From: Deltaproteobacteria bacterium
GTDB taxonomy: Bacteria > Desulfobacterota > Desulfomonilia > UBA1062
Direction of reading: 5' to 3'
NCBI GenBank assembly: GCA_017992605.1
Contig: JAGOOG010000004.1
Span: 1-64,000 of the forward strand
Length of the DNA stretch: 64,000 bases
Below are positions 35,790 through 44,772 of this stretch, in pieces. The notes under the pieces are model-generated. The model worked only from the letters and a program-made list of their open reading frames with translations. It was not told the DNA's origin and made no database searches. Position numbers and translations under genes: made by a program. Every line of letters starts with the position of its first letter. Positions within the stretch are counted from its first letter, which is position 1.

Positions 35790-37001
35790 ATGGCAGATTT
35801 CTACCAGCACACCACGATCGCCACGCTGCAGAAGCTCAGGGACAGGCCCGTCGAGGAGATCGAGGACGAACTCCGCCTCATCAGCCTCAAGCGCAAGATG
35901 GTCCTGCTCCTGCCGGCCCTGGTCACCGAGTTCGACACCCCGTCCATGCCGAGGATCATCGACGAGCTCACCAGTGTCACCTATCTCAACAAGATCGTGC
36001 TCTCCCTGGACAGGGCGTCGTGGGACCAGTTCGAGGAGGTCAAGAAGAAGATGGCCGTGCTGCCCGCCGAGGTGAAGGTGGTCTGGCACGACGGTCCCCG
36101 GCTCCAGAGGCTCTACGACGAGCTTCGGGCCAACGACTTCCAGCTTGAGGTGCCGGGCAAGGGCCGGTCCGTGTGGATGACCATCGGGTACATCCTCGCG
36201 GACCGCGACGTGGACGCCATCGCCCTGCACGACTGCGACATCGTGAACTACCGGCGGGAGATCCTGGCCAGGCTCTTCTACCCCGTGGTGCACCCGGCGC
36301 TCGACTTCGAGTTCAGCAAGGGCTACTACGCCCGCGTCACGGACCGGATGTACGGCCGGGTGACGCGTCTCTTCTACCTGCCGCTCATCACCACGCTGAA
36401 GCGGATCATGGGGCCCAACCCCTTTCTGGAGTACCTCGGTTCGTTCCGGTACGCGCTCTCCGGCGAGTTCGCCATGATCAACACCCTGGCCCGCGGCATC
36501 AGGATATCGCCCACCTGGGGGCTCGAGGTGTCGCTCCTCAACGAGGTGTACCACCGGACGTCCCCCAACAGGATCTGTCAGGTCGAGCTCATCGACACCT
36601 ACGAGCACAAGCACCAGACGCTGGAAAAGGACAAGCCGGACACGGGACTCATCCGCATGGCCACCGACATCGCCGAGGCCCTCATGAGGGTTCTCAGCCA
36701 GGACGGGGCCGTCCTGAGCGAGCCCTTCTTCAAGACCCTGTTCACCTCGTACATCGAGGAATCACGGATCATCATCGAGAAGTTCCACGCCCTGGCCCTG
36801 ATCAACGGTCTGACCTACGACCGGCACAGCGAGATCGAGGCCACCGAGGCCTTTGTCGACTGCCTCAAGCACGCGGCCCAGAACTACACCTCCGACCCCG
36901 TGGGCATCCCCATGATGAGCGCCTGGGCCAGGATCAGGGCGGCCATACCCGACTTCCAGGACCGGCTGAACGAGGCGGTGGAAGAGGACAACAGCAGGTG
37001 A
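35790..37001 (+). CDS. gpgS: Glucosyl-3-phosphoglycerate synthase-like glycosyltransferase
   Basis: A 403-residue transferase resembling archaeal/bacterial glucosyl-3-phosphoglycerate synthases. The N-terminal part is MADFYQHTTIATLQKL, the metal-binding DxD is in IALHDCDIVNYRREIL, and the acceptor region ALSGEFAMINTLARGI is followed by a C-terminal helical extension. It would join glucose from a nucleotide sugar to 3-phosphoglycerate, the committed step to glucosylglycerate. It follows the other transferase by 11 bp with an AAGGAGG site. The reaction is inferred from family likeness and operon context. Confidence 0.78.
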   Translation: MADFYQHTTIATLQKLRDRPVEEIEDELRLISLKRKMVLLLPALVTEFDTPSMPRIIDELTSVTYLNKIVLSLDRASWDQFEEVKKKMAVLPAEVKVVWHDGPRLQRLYDELRANDFQLEVPGKGRSVWMTIGYILADRDVDAIALHDCDIVNYRREILARLFYPVVHPALDFEFSKGYYARVTDRMYGRVTRLFYLPLITTLKRIMGPNPFLEYLGSFRYALSGEFAMINTLARGIRISPTWGLEVSLLNEVYHRTSPNRICQVELIDTYEHKHQTLEKDKPDTGLIRMATDIAEALMRVLSQDGAVLSEPFFKTLFTSYIEESRIIIEKFHALALINGLTYDRHSEIEATEAFVDCLKHAAQNYTSDPVGIPMMSAWARIRAAIPDFQDRLNEAVEEDNSR

Positions 37002-37012
37002 CCCGGACGCGC

Positions 37013-37996
37013 TCAGCCTGCGCAGAGTGCCCGGACCACCACGTACGCACAGTATCCTGAAAGCAGGGCAGCGCCCTCGATCCGGGTGATCTTCCTCCTG
37101 GACGTGAGGGAGACGGGCAGCAGGATGAGGGAAAAGAGCAGCATCGCCACGAGATCGAGCCGCCCGCCGGCAGGCACGTCCACCGGCGAGACCGTGCACA
37201 CCAGGCCAAGGATCAGGGACAAATTGATGATGTTCGAGCCCACGACATTGCCCACGGCGAGCTCGGGCTCGTTCTTCAATGCCGCGATCATGGACGTGGC
37301 GAGCTCCGGCAGGGAGGTGCCCACGGCTATGACGGTGAGCCCTATGAGGGCGTCGGACACCCCCAGGGCAGACGCCAGGCCCACCGCCCCGGTCACGGCC
37401 AGCTTTCCCCCTGCCGCGAGCAGGCCCAGCCCTGCCAAAACCATGATGCCGCCGATGGACATGCTCTCTTTCGGCCGCGACGGGATGTGCTCCTCCACCT
37501 GGACAAGGTACTCCTCCTCGCTCCTCCTCCGCAGCGCGTCTTTCACGTTGTAGAAGATGAAGACCACGAGCAGGAGCAGGAGGATGAGGCCGTCGGGACG
37601 CGAAAAGGAATCGGCCGCAGCCGTGAACACGCCGTCGATACCCGTGATCACCGCCACGAGCGCGACCAGGATCATCATGGGGATCTCCCTGACGATCACC
37701 ATGCCCGTCACCCTCAGGGGGCTTACCAGGGCGGTCAGGCCGAGGATGAGCCCGGTGTTGGAGATGTTCGACCCGATGACGTTCCCGAAGGCCAGGCCGT
37801 CGTTTCCCCTGATCAGGGCTGCGATGTTCACGACCAGCTCCGGGGCGCTCGTGCCGAAGGCGACGACGGTGAGCCCGATCACCAGCGGTGAGACGTTCAG
37901 TGACCGGGCGATCCCGGAGGCGCCGCGGACAAGGAGGTTTCCTCCGCCGAGCAGCATGGCCAGGCCTGCGGCGAGCAAAAGAGAACATGAAAGCAT
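37013..37996 (-). CDS. Na+/Ca2+ exchanger family antiporter (YrbG-like)
   Basis: A 327-residue CaCA-family antiporter with about ten hydrophobic spans. The two inverted alpha repeats are visible: GTSAPELVVN with GNVIGSNISN, and GTSLPELATS with GNVVGSNIIN, which form the ion pathway. A short charged loop (RRRSEEEYLVQVEEH) separates the halves. It would exchange Na+, K+ or H+ for Ca2+ across the inner membrane. It converges with the glucosylglycerate operon (11-bp gap) and is divergent from the ClC gene, in a region rich in ion transporters. Confidence 0.93.
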   Translation of the reverse strand: MLSCSLLLAAGLAMLLGGGNLLVRGASGIARSLNVSPLVIGLTVVAFGTSAPELVVNIAALIRGNDGLAFGNVIGSNISNTGLILGLTALVSPLRVTGMVIVREIPMMILVALVAVITGIDGVFTAAADSFSRPDGLILLLLLVVFIFYNVKDALRRRSEEEYLVQVEEHIPSRPKESMSIGGIMVLAGLGLLAAGGKLAVTGAVGLASALGVSDALIGLTVIAVGTSLPELATSMIAALKNEPELAVGNVVGSNIINLSLILGLVCTVSPVDVPAGGRLDLVAMLLFSLILLPVSLTSRRKITRIEGAALLSGYCAYVVVRALCAG

Positions 37997-38088
37997 GTGT
38001 CAGCAGCTCCCCTCTTGGGACTGGAAATATCCCATGAGTTAGATATATCTATGTCCATGCAGACGTCAATCATCCTCGAGATACGGGC

Positions 38089-39816
38089 ATGACCACTACC
38101 GGTGACCTGCTGCGCAGGTTCGTCGCCATGGTCCGCGGGCTGCCGGAGAACACCCGTGATCTCCTGCACACGATCCTGCTTGGCGTCGCGTCAGCCCTGT
38201 CCGCGGTGGCCTTCCTGCTCCTGACCAATTACGTTTTCAAGGTGACCTACCTGGCCTTCATGGAACGTTCTCTCACGTTCTTCATGACAGCGAGCTTCTG
38301 CGTCATCATGGGGACATCGCTGGCAGTAGGCCTGCTGCTCTCCAAGATCGAGCCGGATGCTGCGGGGAGCGGGATCCCCCAGCTCAAGGCGGCATACTGG
38401 AAGGAGGTCGGGTACGTGCACTGGCGGCCGGTCCTCGTCAAGTTCATCGCCGGCGTGCTCAGCCTCGGGGGCGGGGCCAGCCTCGGCCGCGAAGGCCCCA
38501 CCGTGTACATCGGGGGCGGCCTCTCCTCGGTCATATCCGGCTTCCTGGGCTACCCCAAGAGGCTCCGGCGCGGCACCATGGTCATCGGCGCCTCGGCAGG
38601 GCTCGCGGCGGCCTTCAACACCCCCCTTGCCGCCATCACGTTCGTGCTCGAGGAGATCATAAGCGACATCAACAGCCGCATCATCGGGCGGGTCGTGCTC
38701 ACTTCGGTTCTGGGCGCCTTCGTCGTCTACGCCATCGTGGGCAGGCAGCCCGCCTTCACCCTGCCCGCCATCGACACGGTTTCGTGGAAAGTCTATGTCC
38801 TCTACCCGCTCGTGGCCCTCATCGCCTCGCTGGCAGGCGTCGTCTTCCAGCGCGCCACTCTGTCGTTGAGAGACCGGCTCAAGGGCCAGGCCTCCGTGCC
38901 CCCCTGGTTCCTTCCCTGCTGCGGCGGGTTCATCACCTGGGTCATCGGGAGCGCCTGTTTCATCGCGACGGGCAAGGTCGGGATCTTCGGCCTGGGGTAC
39001 CACGACCTCTCGGAGGCCCTCTCCCACGGCTTCATCTGGTGGGTCGCCGGTGTCCTGCTGGCCGGGAAGCTCCTGGCATTCATCGTCTCCTACGGTTTCG
39101 GCGGCTGCGGCGGCATCTTCTCCCCGAGCCTCTTCATAGGCGGCATGAGCGGTTTCTTCCTCTCCGGCATTGCCGGGTTCTGGCTGGACCTTTCGCCCTC
39201 GGACCACATCGCCGCGGCCGCGGTGGGCATGACGGCGTGCCTGGGCAGCATCATCAGGGCACCCCTGACCTCCCTGCTCATCGTGTTCGAGATGACGCAC
39301 CAGTTCGCCCTGGTCCCCGGCCTCATGATCGCGATCATCATCAGCAAGATCGTGACCCGGCGATCGGGTGACCTGAACTTCTACGACGCCGTGCTCGTCC
39401 ACGACGGCCACGAGCTCATCAGGATACGGCCTCCCGTGGACATCAGGGCCTGGCAGAACCTGCCCGTCTCCGCCATCGCGAACCACCGGCCCGTCATCGT
39501 CGAAAGCCTCGAGAAGGACGCACTGCGGGAGGTCGTCGAGAAGCACCCGTACAATGGCTTCCCCGTGGTCATGGACGGGAAGCTCACAGGGCTCGTCACG
39601 AGGGCCCGGATCGAGGAGGCGCTGCGTTCGGACGGCACCGTGACGCTCGAGGACGCGGTCACCTGTCACTTCGACCAGCCGGTACGCGACGTGGCGGACA
39701 AGTTCATCGAATCGCCGGCCGGCGTCATGGTGGTGATGGACCGGGTCACGGGGCGCGTGGCCGGCATCATCACCCTGCACGACCTGCTCCGGGCCCAGGC
39801 GTCCATGATGGACTGA
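38089..39816 (+). CDS. ClC-family chloride channel/antiporter with CBS pair
   Basis: A 575-residue ClC protein. Anion-pathway motifs are GSGIPQ near residue 92, GREGPTV (gating glutamate) near 137, GGIFSPSLF near 345, and a conserved acidic LEEII segment after the gate. Two cytosolic CBS domains occupy about 445-575 and may sense nucleotides. The Arg-Glu of GREGP points to a Cl-/H+ type rather than a fluoride exporter. It lies in an ion-transport island. No convincing ribosome site precedes the ATG. Confidence 0.93.
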   Translation: MTTTGDLLRRFVAMVRGLPENTRDLLHTILLGVASALSAVAFLLLTNYVFKVTYLAFMERSLTFFMTASFCVIMGTSLAVGLLLSKIEPDAAGSGIPQLKAAYWKEVGYVHWRPVLVKFIAGVLSLGGGASLGREGPTVYIGGGLSSVISGFLGYPKRLRRGTMVIGASAGLAAAFNTPLAAITFVLEEIISDINSRIIGRVVLTSVLGAFVVYAIVGRQPAFTLPAIDTVSWKVYVLYPLVALIASLAGVVFQRATLSLRDRLKGQASVPPWFLPCCGGFITWVIGSACFIATGKVGIFGLGYHDLSEALSHGFIWWVAGVLLAGKLLAFIVSYGFGGCGGIFSPSLFIGGMSGFFLSGIAGFWLDLSPSDHIAAAAVGMTACLGSIIRAPLTSLLIVFEMTHQFALVPGLMIAIIISKIVTRRSGDLNFYDAVLVHDGHELIRIRPPVDIRAWQNLPVSAIANHRPVIVESLEKDALREVVEKHPYNGFPVVMDGKLTGLVTRARIEEALRSDGTVTLEDAVTCHFDQPVRDVADKFIESPAGVMVVMDRVTGRVAGIITLHDLLRAQASMMD

Positions 39817-39823
39817 GGAATTC

Positions 39824-41563
39824 CTACCCCTTATCCTCTTCGCTGCCTGGCTTCGGGGGTTCGCCCGTGCCGACTTCGAGAGAGACCTCCCACTCGTCGG
39901 CAGGGTCGCCTATCTTGAGCCGGTGCTCCGGGAGATGCGTCCTGAGGTAGGACAGGAGAGCCTCGTTCATGCGGGATGTGGCCTTGCGCGATCCGGTGTC
40001 CCTGAAACGCTCGGGGTTCTTGAGGCACACCGCCGCAACGATGTCGTCCCGTTGGCTGACTGTCTCCATGGCGGCATCCATGTCCCGGGCCAGCCGCGAT
40101 CCATACACGGGGTACCGGAAACGACAGATCACCCGCGGGAGCCTCTGCTCGACCACCGAGACATCCATGCCGGTCTCTTTCCTGATCATGGAGGCGATGA
40201 GCCCCGTCGCCTCCGTGGACAGCGGCTCGTCCGCGATCCTGAACAGGGTGAGCTCGGTGCCCCGTGCGTGGAGGGCACACCTCCAGTCGTAGGCGCTCAC
40301 GGCGGGAACCTGTTCGTTCATCGCCGAGATGGCCTCCTCCAGGGAGATCCTGAGCAACTCCTCGTGGCGCGAGGCGGTCTCGTCGGCGGGACGCAGGGCA
40401 ATGCCCGGGGCCGGCGCCTGCCTGGCGGAGTCCATGGTCTCCATGAGCCTGTTGAGGAACTCGCTGCCCGTCTTGAAGGTCTTGCTCACATACTCCTCGG
40501 ACGGGATGAAGTCCACCGAGAGGCTGGGGGTTTCTCCCATGACGAGCCTGAGCGTCACCTTCAGGTCTTCCACGATCTCCTCTCTCTTTTCCGGGTCGCC
40601 CACGATGGTGAGCCTGAGCGTCACCTTCCTGCCGTCGAGGATCTGCTGCCTGCTCAGGATGCGGTACTTCTTCTCGTACTCGGCGAGGACCCGGTTGATG
40701 TTCGTCTTGGTGTTCACCTCCCAGGCCACCTGAGACAGGGCCGACGAGAGGGGGAGCGCGACGATGACCACGAACACGAGCGGCAGGGCTATCTTCAGGC
40801 GGGCCCACCTCAGGGTCTTGCGTTGGGCGATGTGGAGCGACTTCACGAACCGGTAAGTCCTCGATGCCTTCTGCCTGTCCCCGACCACCTGCTCCTCGAG
40901 GAGCTCCACATCGACGTGGGCAAAGCCCACCAGGAGAAAGAAGAGGTCCGAGACCAGGATGATGGCCGCGAGGTTCGCGATGAAGAGCAGGGTCGAGCCC
41001 ATGAACACCCTGCCGTCCAGGATGCCCAGCCCGAATCCCATGACGCACAGCGGCGGCACCAGGGCGATGGATATGGCGGTTCCGGCTGCTGCGGTCACCG
41101 TGTCGCTCGCCTGACGGGCCGTGGTGAGTGACGCGACCACGGCGCAGAACAGGGCCACGAAGAGGTCCAGCGCGTTGGGCTGGGTGCGGGCCGCTATCTC
41201 CGGGGTGATCTGCTCGAAGGGGAGGATCATGGTGGTCAGGGCGGCGAAGACCACCACGCCCAGGGTGCTCAGGAAGACCCTGATGAGCGACCGCAGTGCC
41301 AGGTAGAGGTTTCCCGCGGCAAAGGCCATGCCGGTCTGCACGAGCGGGGTCATCAGAGGCGAGACGAGCATGGCCCCGATGACCACGGCCGTGGAGTTCA
41401 TGACGAGGCCGAAGAATGCTATGCCGGCCGAGATGGCGAGGTAGACCCAGTATACGGCAGGGTGCTGCTCCGTCGAGGCGAAGAGTTCCCTCGCCACATG
41501 CTGGATGCGGGTCTCCGGCAGACCGATGAGGTTCTGTATCTTTCTCTGCACGGACCGGTTCAT
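39824..41563 (-). CDS. DUF389 integral membrane protein
   Basis: A 579-residue protein. The first 270 residues carry five to six membrane spans with the DUF389 pattern (SAGIAFFGLVMNSTAVVIGAML, MTPLVQTGMAFAAGN, ISIALVPPLCVMGFGLGIL). The rest is a soluble domain of about 300 residues. DUF389 proteins are widespread and functionally uncharacterised. TTGCAA and TATAGT (minus strand, 41570-41597, 16-bp spacer) end 6 nt before the ATG and there is no Shine-Dalgarno, so the mRNA is probably leaderless. It converges with ClC (7-bp gap). Confidence 0.85.
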   Translation of the reverse strand: MNRSVQRKIQNLIGLPETRIQHVARELFASTEQHPAVYWVYLAISAGIAFFGLVMNSTAVVIGAMLVSPLMTPLVQTGMAFAAGNLYLALRSLIRVFLSTLGVVVFAALTTMILPFEQITPEIAARTQPNALDLFVALFCAVVASLTTARQASDTVTAAAGTAISIALVPPLCVMGFGLGILDGRVFMGSTLLFIANLAAIILVSDLFFLLVGFAHVDVELLEEQVVGDRQKASRTYRFVKSLHIAQRKTLRWARLKIALPLVFVVIVALPLSSALSQVAWEVNTKTNINRVLAEYEKKYRILSRQQILDGRKVTLRLTIVGDPEKREEIVEDLKVTLRLVMGETPSLSVDFIPSEEYVSKTFKTGSEFLNRLMETMDSARQAPAPGIALRPADETASRHEELLRISLEEAISAMNEQVPAVSAYDWRCALHARGTELTLFRIADEPLSTEATGLIASMIRKETGMDVSVVEQRLPRVICRFRYPVYGSRLARDMDAAMETVSQRDDIVAAVCLKNPERFRDTGSRKATSRMNEALLSYLRTHLPEHRLKIGDPADEWEVSLEVGTGEPPKPGSEEDKG

Positions 41564-41588
41564 GGTTGTACTATACCCGCCTGTTCAA

Positions 41589-44297
41589 TCATTGCAAGAC
41601 ACGCCGTGCCCGGGACCGCACGATCCGCTTCTCCACGCCGACCACCACCATGACGAGAGCACCCGCGACGAGGATGCGAACCCAGGCCTCCAGTCCGATG
41701 GGGCTGCTGCCGAAGGCCGTGTTCATGAACGGGGCGTAGGTGAAGAGGAGCTGCAGGAGCACCATGAGCCCTGCCCCGCCGAAGACCCACGGGTTGGAGA
41801 AGAACCCCACCTCGAAGACCGACTTGGTGAGCGAACGGCAGTTGAAGAGATAGAAGAGCTCGGCCATGACGAACACGTTCACCGCGACGGTCCGTGCCTC
41901 TGCGACCGTCGCCCCTGCGACCGTCATTTCATACTTGAAGAGTCCGAAAGACCCCAGGAGCAGCAGACATCCCACGAGGATGATCCGCCATAGGATTCCG
42001 CTGGTGAGGATGGCTTCGGCGGGGTTGCGCGGCGGCCTGTCCATGATGTCAGGCTCCTTGGGCTCGAAGACCAGCATGAGGCCCAGCAGCACGGCCGTGG
42101 TCATGTTGATCCACAGGATCTGCACCGGCATGATGGGCAGCATGGTCCCGATGAGGACGGCCGCCAGGATCACCAGGCCCTCGCCGATGTTTGTGGGGAG
42201 CGTCCACACGATGAACTTGGTGAGGTTGTCATAGGTGCCGCGCCCCTCCTCGACGGCGGCCTCGATGGAGGCGAAGTTGTCGTCGGTGAGGACCATGTCC
42301 GAGGCCTCCTTGGCCACGTCCGTACCCGTGATGCCCATGGCCACGCCGATATCGGCGCGCTTCAGGGCGGGGGCGTCGTTCACCCCGTCGCCGGTCATGG
42401 CCACGACATTGCCCTTGGCCTGGAGGGCCTCCACCAGGCGGAGCTTCTGCTCGGGCGCCACCCGGGCGTACACCGAGACCTCGTCCACGATGCCGACGAC
42501 CTCCCTGTCGCTCATCCGTGCCAGATCCCTGCCCGTGACGGCCCGGTCGGCATTGCGCAGCCCGATCTGCCGTGCGATGGCCGAGGCCGTGATCGCGTGA
42601 TCGCCCGTGATCATCTTCACGTGGATGCCGGCGTCGTGGCAGTCCCGCACCGCCTCGATCGCCTCCTTCCGGGGCGGGTCGATCATGCCCTGCAGGCCGA
42701 GGAAGGTCAGGCCCGAGGCGATGTCCTTGTGATCGATGGTCTGCACTCCTTTCTGTACGGCCTTCATGGCGAATGCGAGGACCCTGAGACCCCTCCGGGC
42801 CATGGCGTCCACGGCCGCGTTTATGGCGGGCACGTCGGGATCGACCCGGTTCCCCTCATGGTCCAGGGATGAGGCGCACCGCTCCAGCATGGCCTCCACC
42901 GAACCCTTCACGTAGGCTGCCGCATTGTCCCCGCCAGGCGCTGCATGGAGGGTGGCCATGTACTGGTGGTGCGATTCGAAGGGGATCGTGTCGAGACGCC
43001 TCCACTGCGATCCTTCCTTCTCCATGGTCAGCCCGGCCTTGCCCGCCGACACGATGAGCGCCCCCTCGGTGGGGTCCCCCTGTACGGTCAGGCGACCGTC
43101 CTCCTCCACCAGCCGGCTGTCGTTGCACAGCAGACCGCACCTGAGGATCTCGGTGAGCGCGGTGGGGGCGGGTTCCCCGACAGGCTGGTCACCCCGCGAG
43201 ATCACGCCATCGGCCCCGTAGCCGGTGCCGCTGACCGCGAAGACTTCATTTCCCGCCACGATCTCCTGGACGGTCATCTGGTTCTCGGTGAGCGTGCCCG
43301 TCTTGTCCGAGCAGATCACCGTGGTGCTGCCCAGGGTCTCCACCGCGGGCAGCTTGCGGATGATGGCACGCCTGCGCGCCATGCGGGCCACGCCGATGGC
43401 CAGCGTGATGGTCATGGCCGCGGGAAGCCCCTCGGGGATGGCGCCCACGGCCAGTGCCACGGCCGCCATGAACATGTCGAAGGCGCTCTGTCCCCGCAGG
43501 ACGCCCACCAGGAAGGTGACGGCCGCCAGGGCCAGGATCACGTAGAGCAGCACCCTGCTGAAATCGGCGATCTTGCGCAGGAGGGGGGTCTGCAGCTCCT
43601 CGGTCTCAGAGATGAGCTGGGAGATGCGGCCCACCTCCGTGTGGTCCCCGATGGCAACCACGACCCCGGACGCCTGCCCGAAGGTGACCAGGGTGGATCC
43701 GTAGGCCATGTTGCTCCGGTCGGCAAGCACCGTGTCGTGAGGCAGGACCTCCTGGGCCTTCCTGGCCGGGACCGACTCGCCGGTGAGGGCGGACTCGTCG
43801 ACCTGGAGGTCCCGGGCGGTCGTCAGGCGGAGATCCGCAGGGACCTTGTCCCCGGACTGGAGCAGGACGATGTCTCCGGGCACCACCTCTGCCGACGAGA
43901 TGCGCGTCTTTTCGCCTGCCCTCAAGACCGTTGCCTCGGTGACCATGGTCCTGGCAAGTGCCTCCATGGCCTTGACCGCCCTCGCCTCCTGGACAAAGCC
44001 TATGACGGCGTTGACGAGGACCACCCCGAAGATGACCCCGGCGTCGACCCATTCCTGGAGCATGGCCGTGATGATCCCCGCAGCCAGGAGGATGTAGATC
44101 AGGGGCTGGTGGAACTGGAGGAGGAAGCGGAGCAGGGGACCCTTGCCCTTCTTCGTGGTGATGACGTTTTCACCGAACCTGGCACGACGCTCCCCGACCT
44201 CGAACAGGTCGAGCCCCTTCTCAGAGTCGCTCTCCAGGATATCGAGGACCTCGTCCGCAGGCATGTGGTGCCAGTGTTTTCCTATGAGTTGATCCAT
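41589..44297 (-). CDS. Cation-transporting P-type ATPase (Ca2+-ATPase-like, P2 type)
   Basis: A 902-residue P-type ATPase: N-terminal cation ATPase domain, actuator TGES near residue 170 (ALTGESVPAR), PEGLP in M4 (GAIPEGLPAAMTI), phosphorylation site CSDKTGTLTENQ near 332, nucleotide domain, hinge MTGDGVNDAPALK near 640, and a six-helix C-terminal domain with NMTTAVLLGLMLVFEP. PEGLP is typical of Ca2+/Mn2+ or Na+ pumps of the SERCA/PMR1 group. AAAGGAG precedes the ATG and a TATAAT box lies about 100 nt upstream. Ion specificity is uncertain. Confidence 0.93.
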   Translation of the reverse strand: MDQLIGKHWHHMPADEVLDILESDSEKGLDLFEVGERRARFGENVITTKKGKGPLLRFLLQFHQPLIYILLAAGIITAMLQEWVDAGVIFGVVLVNAVIGFVQEARAVKAMEALARTMVTEATVLRAGEKTRISSAEVVPGDIVLLQSGDKVPADLRLTTARDLQVDESALTGESVPARKAQEVLPHDTVLADRSNMAYGSTLVTFGQASGVVVAIGDHTEVGRISQLISETEELQTPLLRKIADFSRVLLYVILALAAVTFLVGVLRGQSAFDMFMAAVALAVGAIPEGLPAAMTITLAIGVARMARRRAIIRKLPAVETLGSTTVICSDKTGTLTENQMTVQEIVAGNEVFAVSGTGYGADGVISRGDQPVGEPAPTALTEILRCGLLCNDSRLVEEDGRLTVQGDPTEGALIVSAGKAGLTMEKEGSQWRRLDTIPFESHHQYMATLHAAPGGDNAAAYVKGSVEAMLERCASSLDHEGNRVDPDVPAINAAVDAMARRGLRVLAFAMKAVQKGVQTIDHKDIASGLTFLGLQGMIDPPRKEAIEAVRDCHDAGIHVKMITGDHAITASAIARQIGLRNADRAVTGRDLARMSDREVVGIVDEVSVYARVAPEQKLRLVEALQAKGNVVAMTGDGVNDAPALKRADIGVAMGITGTDVAKEASDMVLTDDNFASIEAAVEEGRGTYDNLTKFIVWTLPTNIGEGLVILAAVLIGTMLPIMPVQILWINMTTAVLLGLMLVFEPKEPDIMDRPPRNPAEAILTSGILWRIILVGCLLLLGSFGLFKYEMTVAGATVAEARTVAVNVFVMAELFYLFNCRSLTKSVFEVGFFSNPWVFGGAGLMVLLQLLFTYAPFMNTAFGSSPIGLEAWVRILVAGALVMVVVGVEKRIVRSRARRVLQ

Positions 44298-44396
44298 GAT
44301 CCTGTGCTCCTTTCAGGGCGATATGCACGGTGCGGCATCTTGACCGGACCGGGAGTGCGTCCGCAATGTTCGTCATGTACGGTGAAACAGCCCCTC

Positions 44397-44402
44397 ATTA
44401 TA
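44397..44402 (-). promoter_or_regulatory. TATAAT -10 box upstream of the P-type ATPase
   Basis: A consensus TATAAT on the minus strand, about 100 nt before the ATPase start. The hexamer 17 bp upstream (TTTCCT) is a poor -35 box, so this may need an activator. The rest of 44298-44536 shows no further feature. Confidence 0.35.
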
Positions 44403-44536
44403 GCAAATGCCTCAGTGAAAGGAAACCTAATTGGTCCATTCCGGTTTCCAGACAGTGGACAGAAACATGTATTTCCGGTAGGTGCTTGGCAAGACGCCGG
44501 GCGAGATCGCTCCCGTCAACTCGCAGGGAAGAAGAC

Positions 44537-44770
44537 ATGCTCTACGGTGACGCGACAAGGACGACGTATAACCCTGAGCCTGATTTCACCAGGCCGTTAT
44601 ACGAAATGGCAGGCACCATCCGCCAGGTGATGTTGCGAAGGCTGCAGGTTCTCTATCCCGAACCCGCGGCCCGGTCCACCATGGCCGAGTTGGAGCGTAT
44701 CCTCCGGCTGCTCATCGGTGACCGGAGTATCACCCCGAAAGCATGTCTTTTGAAGAGGCCGGGAAGATGA
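44537..44770 (+). pseudogene. 77-codon ORF resembling the N-terminus of a GH13 sugar phosphorylase
   Basis: An ATG with AGGGAAGAAG upstream opens 77 codons. The middle (IRQVMLRRLQVLYPEPAA, then MAELERILRLL) resembles the short helical N-terminus that precedes the catalytic barrel of sucrose/glucosylglycerate-type phosphorylases. The frame then ends against the convergent mgtE gene, leaving no room for the roughly 500-residue catalytic part. I read it as a truncated remnant, notable because such phosphorylases consume glucosylglycerate, whose synthesis genes lie 8 kb away. A genuine small protein cannot be excluded. Confidence 0.4.
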
Positions 44771-44772
44771 GG

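Noticed and set aside
38089-39816. ClC gene as a fluoride exporter (ClC-F), which would pair with the fluoride riboswitch
   Set aside because: It has the GREGP gate and two CBS domains of chloride-type ClC proteins and lies 10 kb from the riboswitch with no aptamer of its own.
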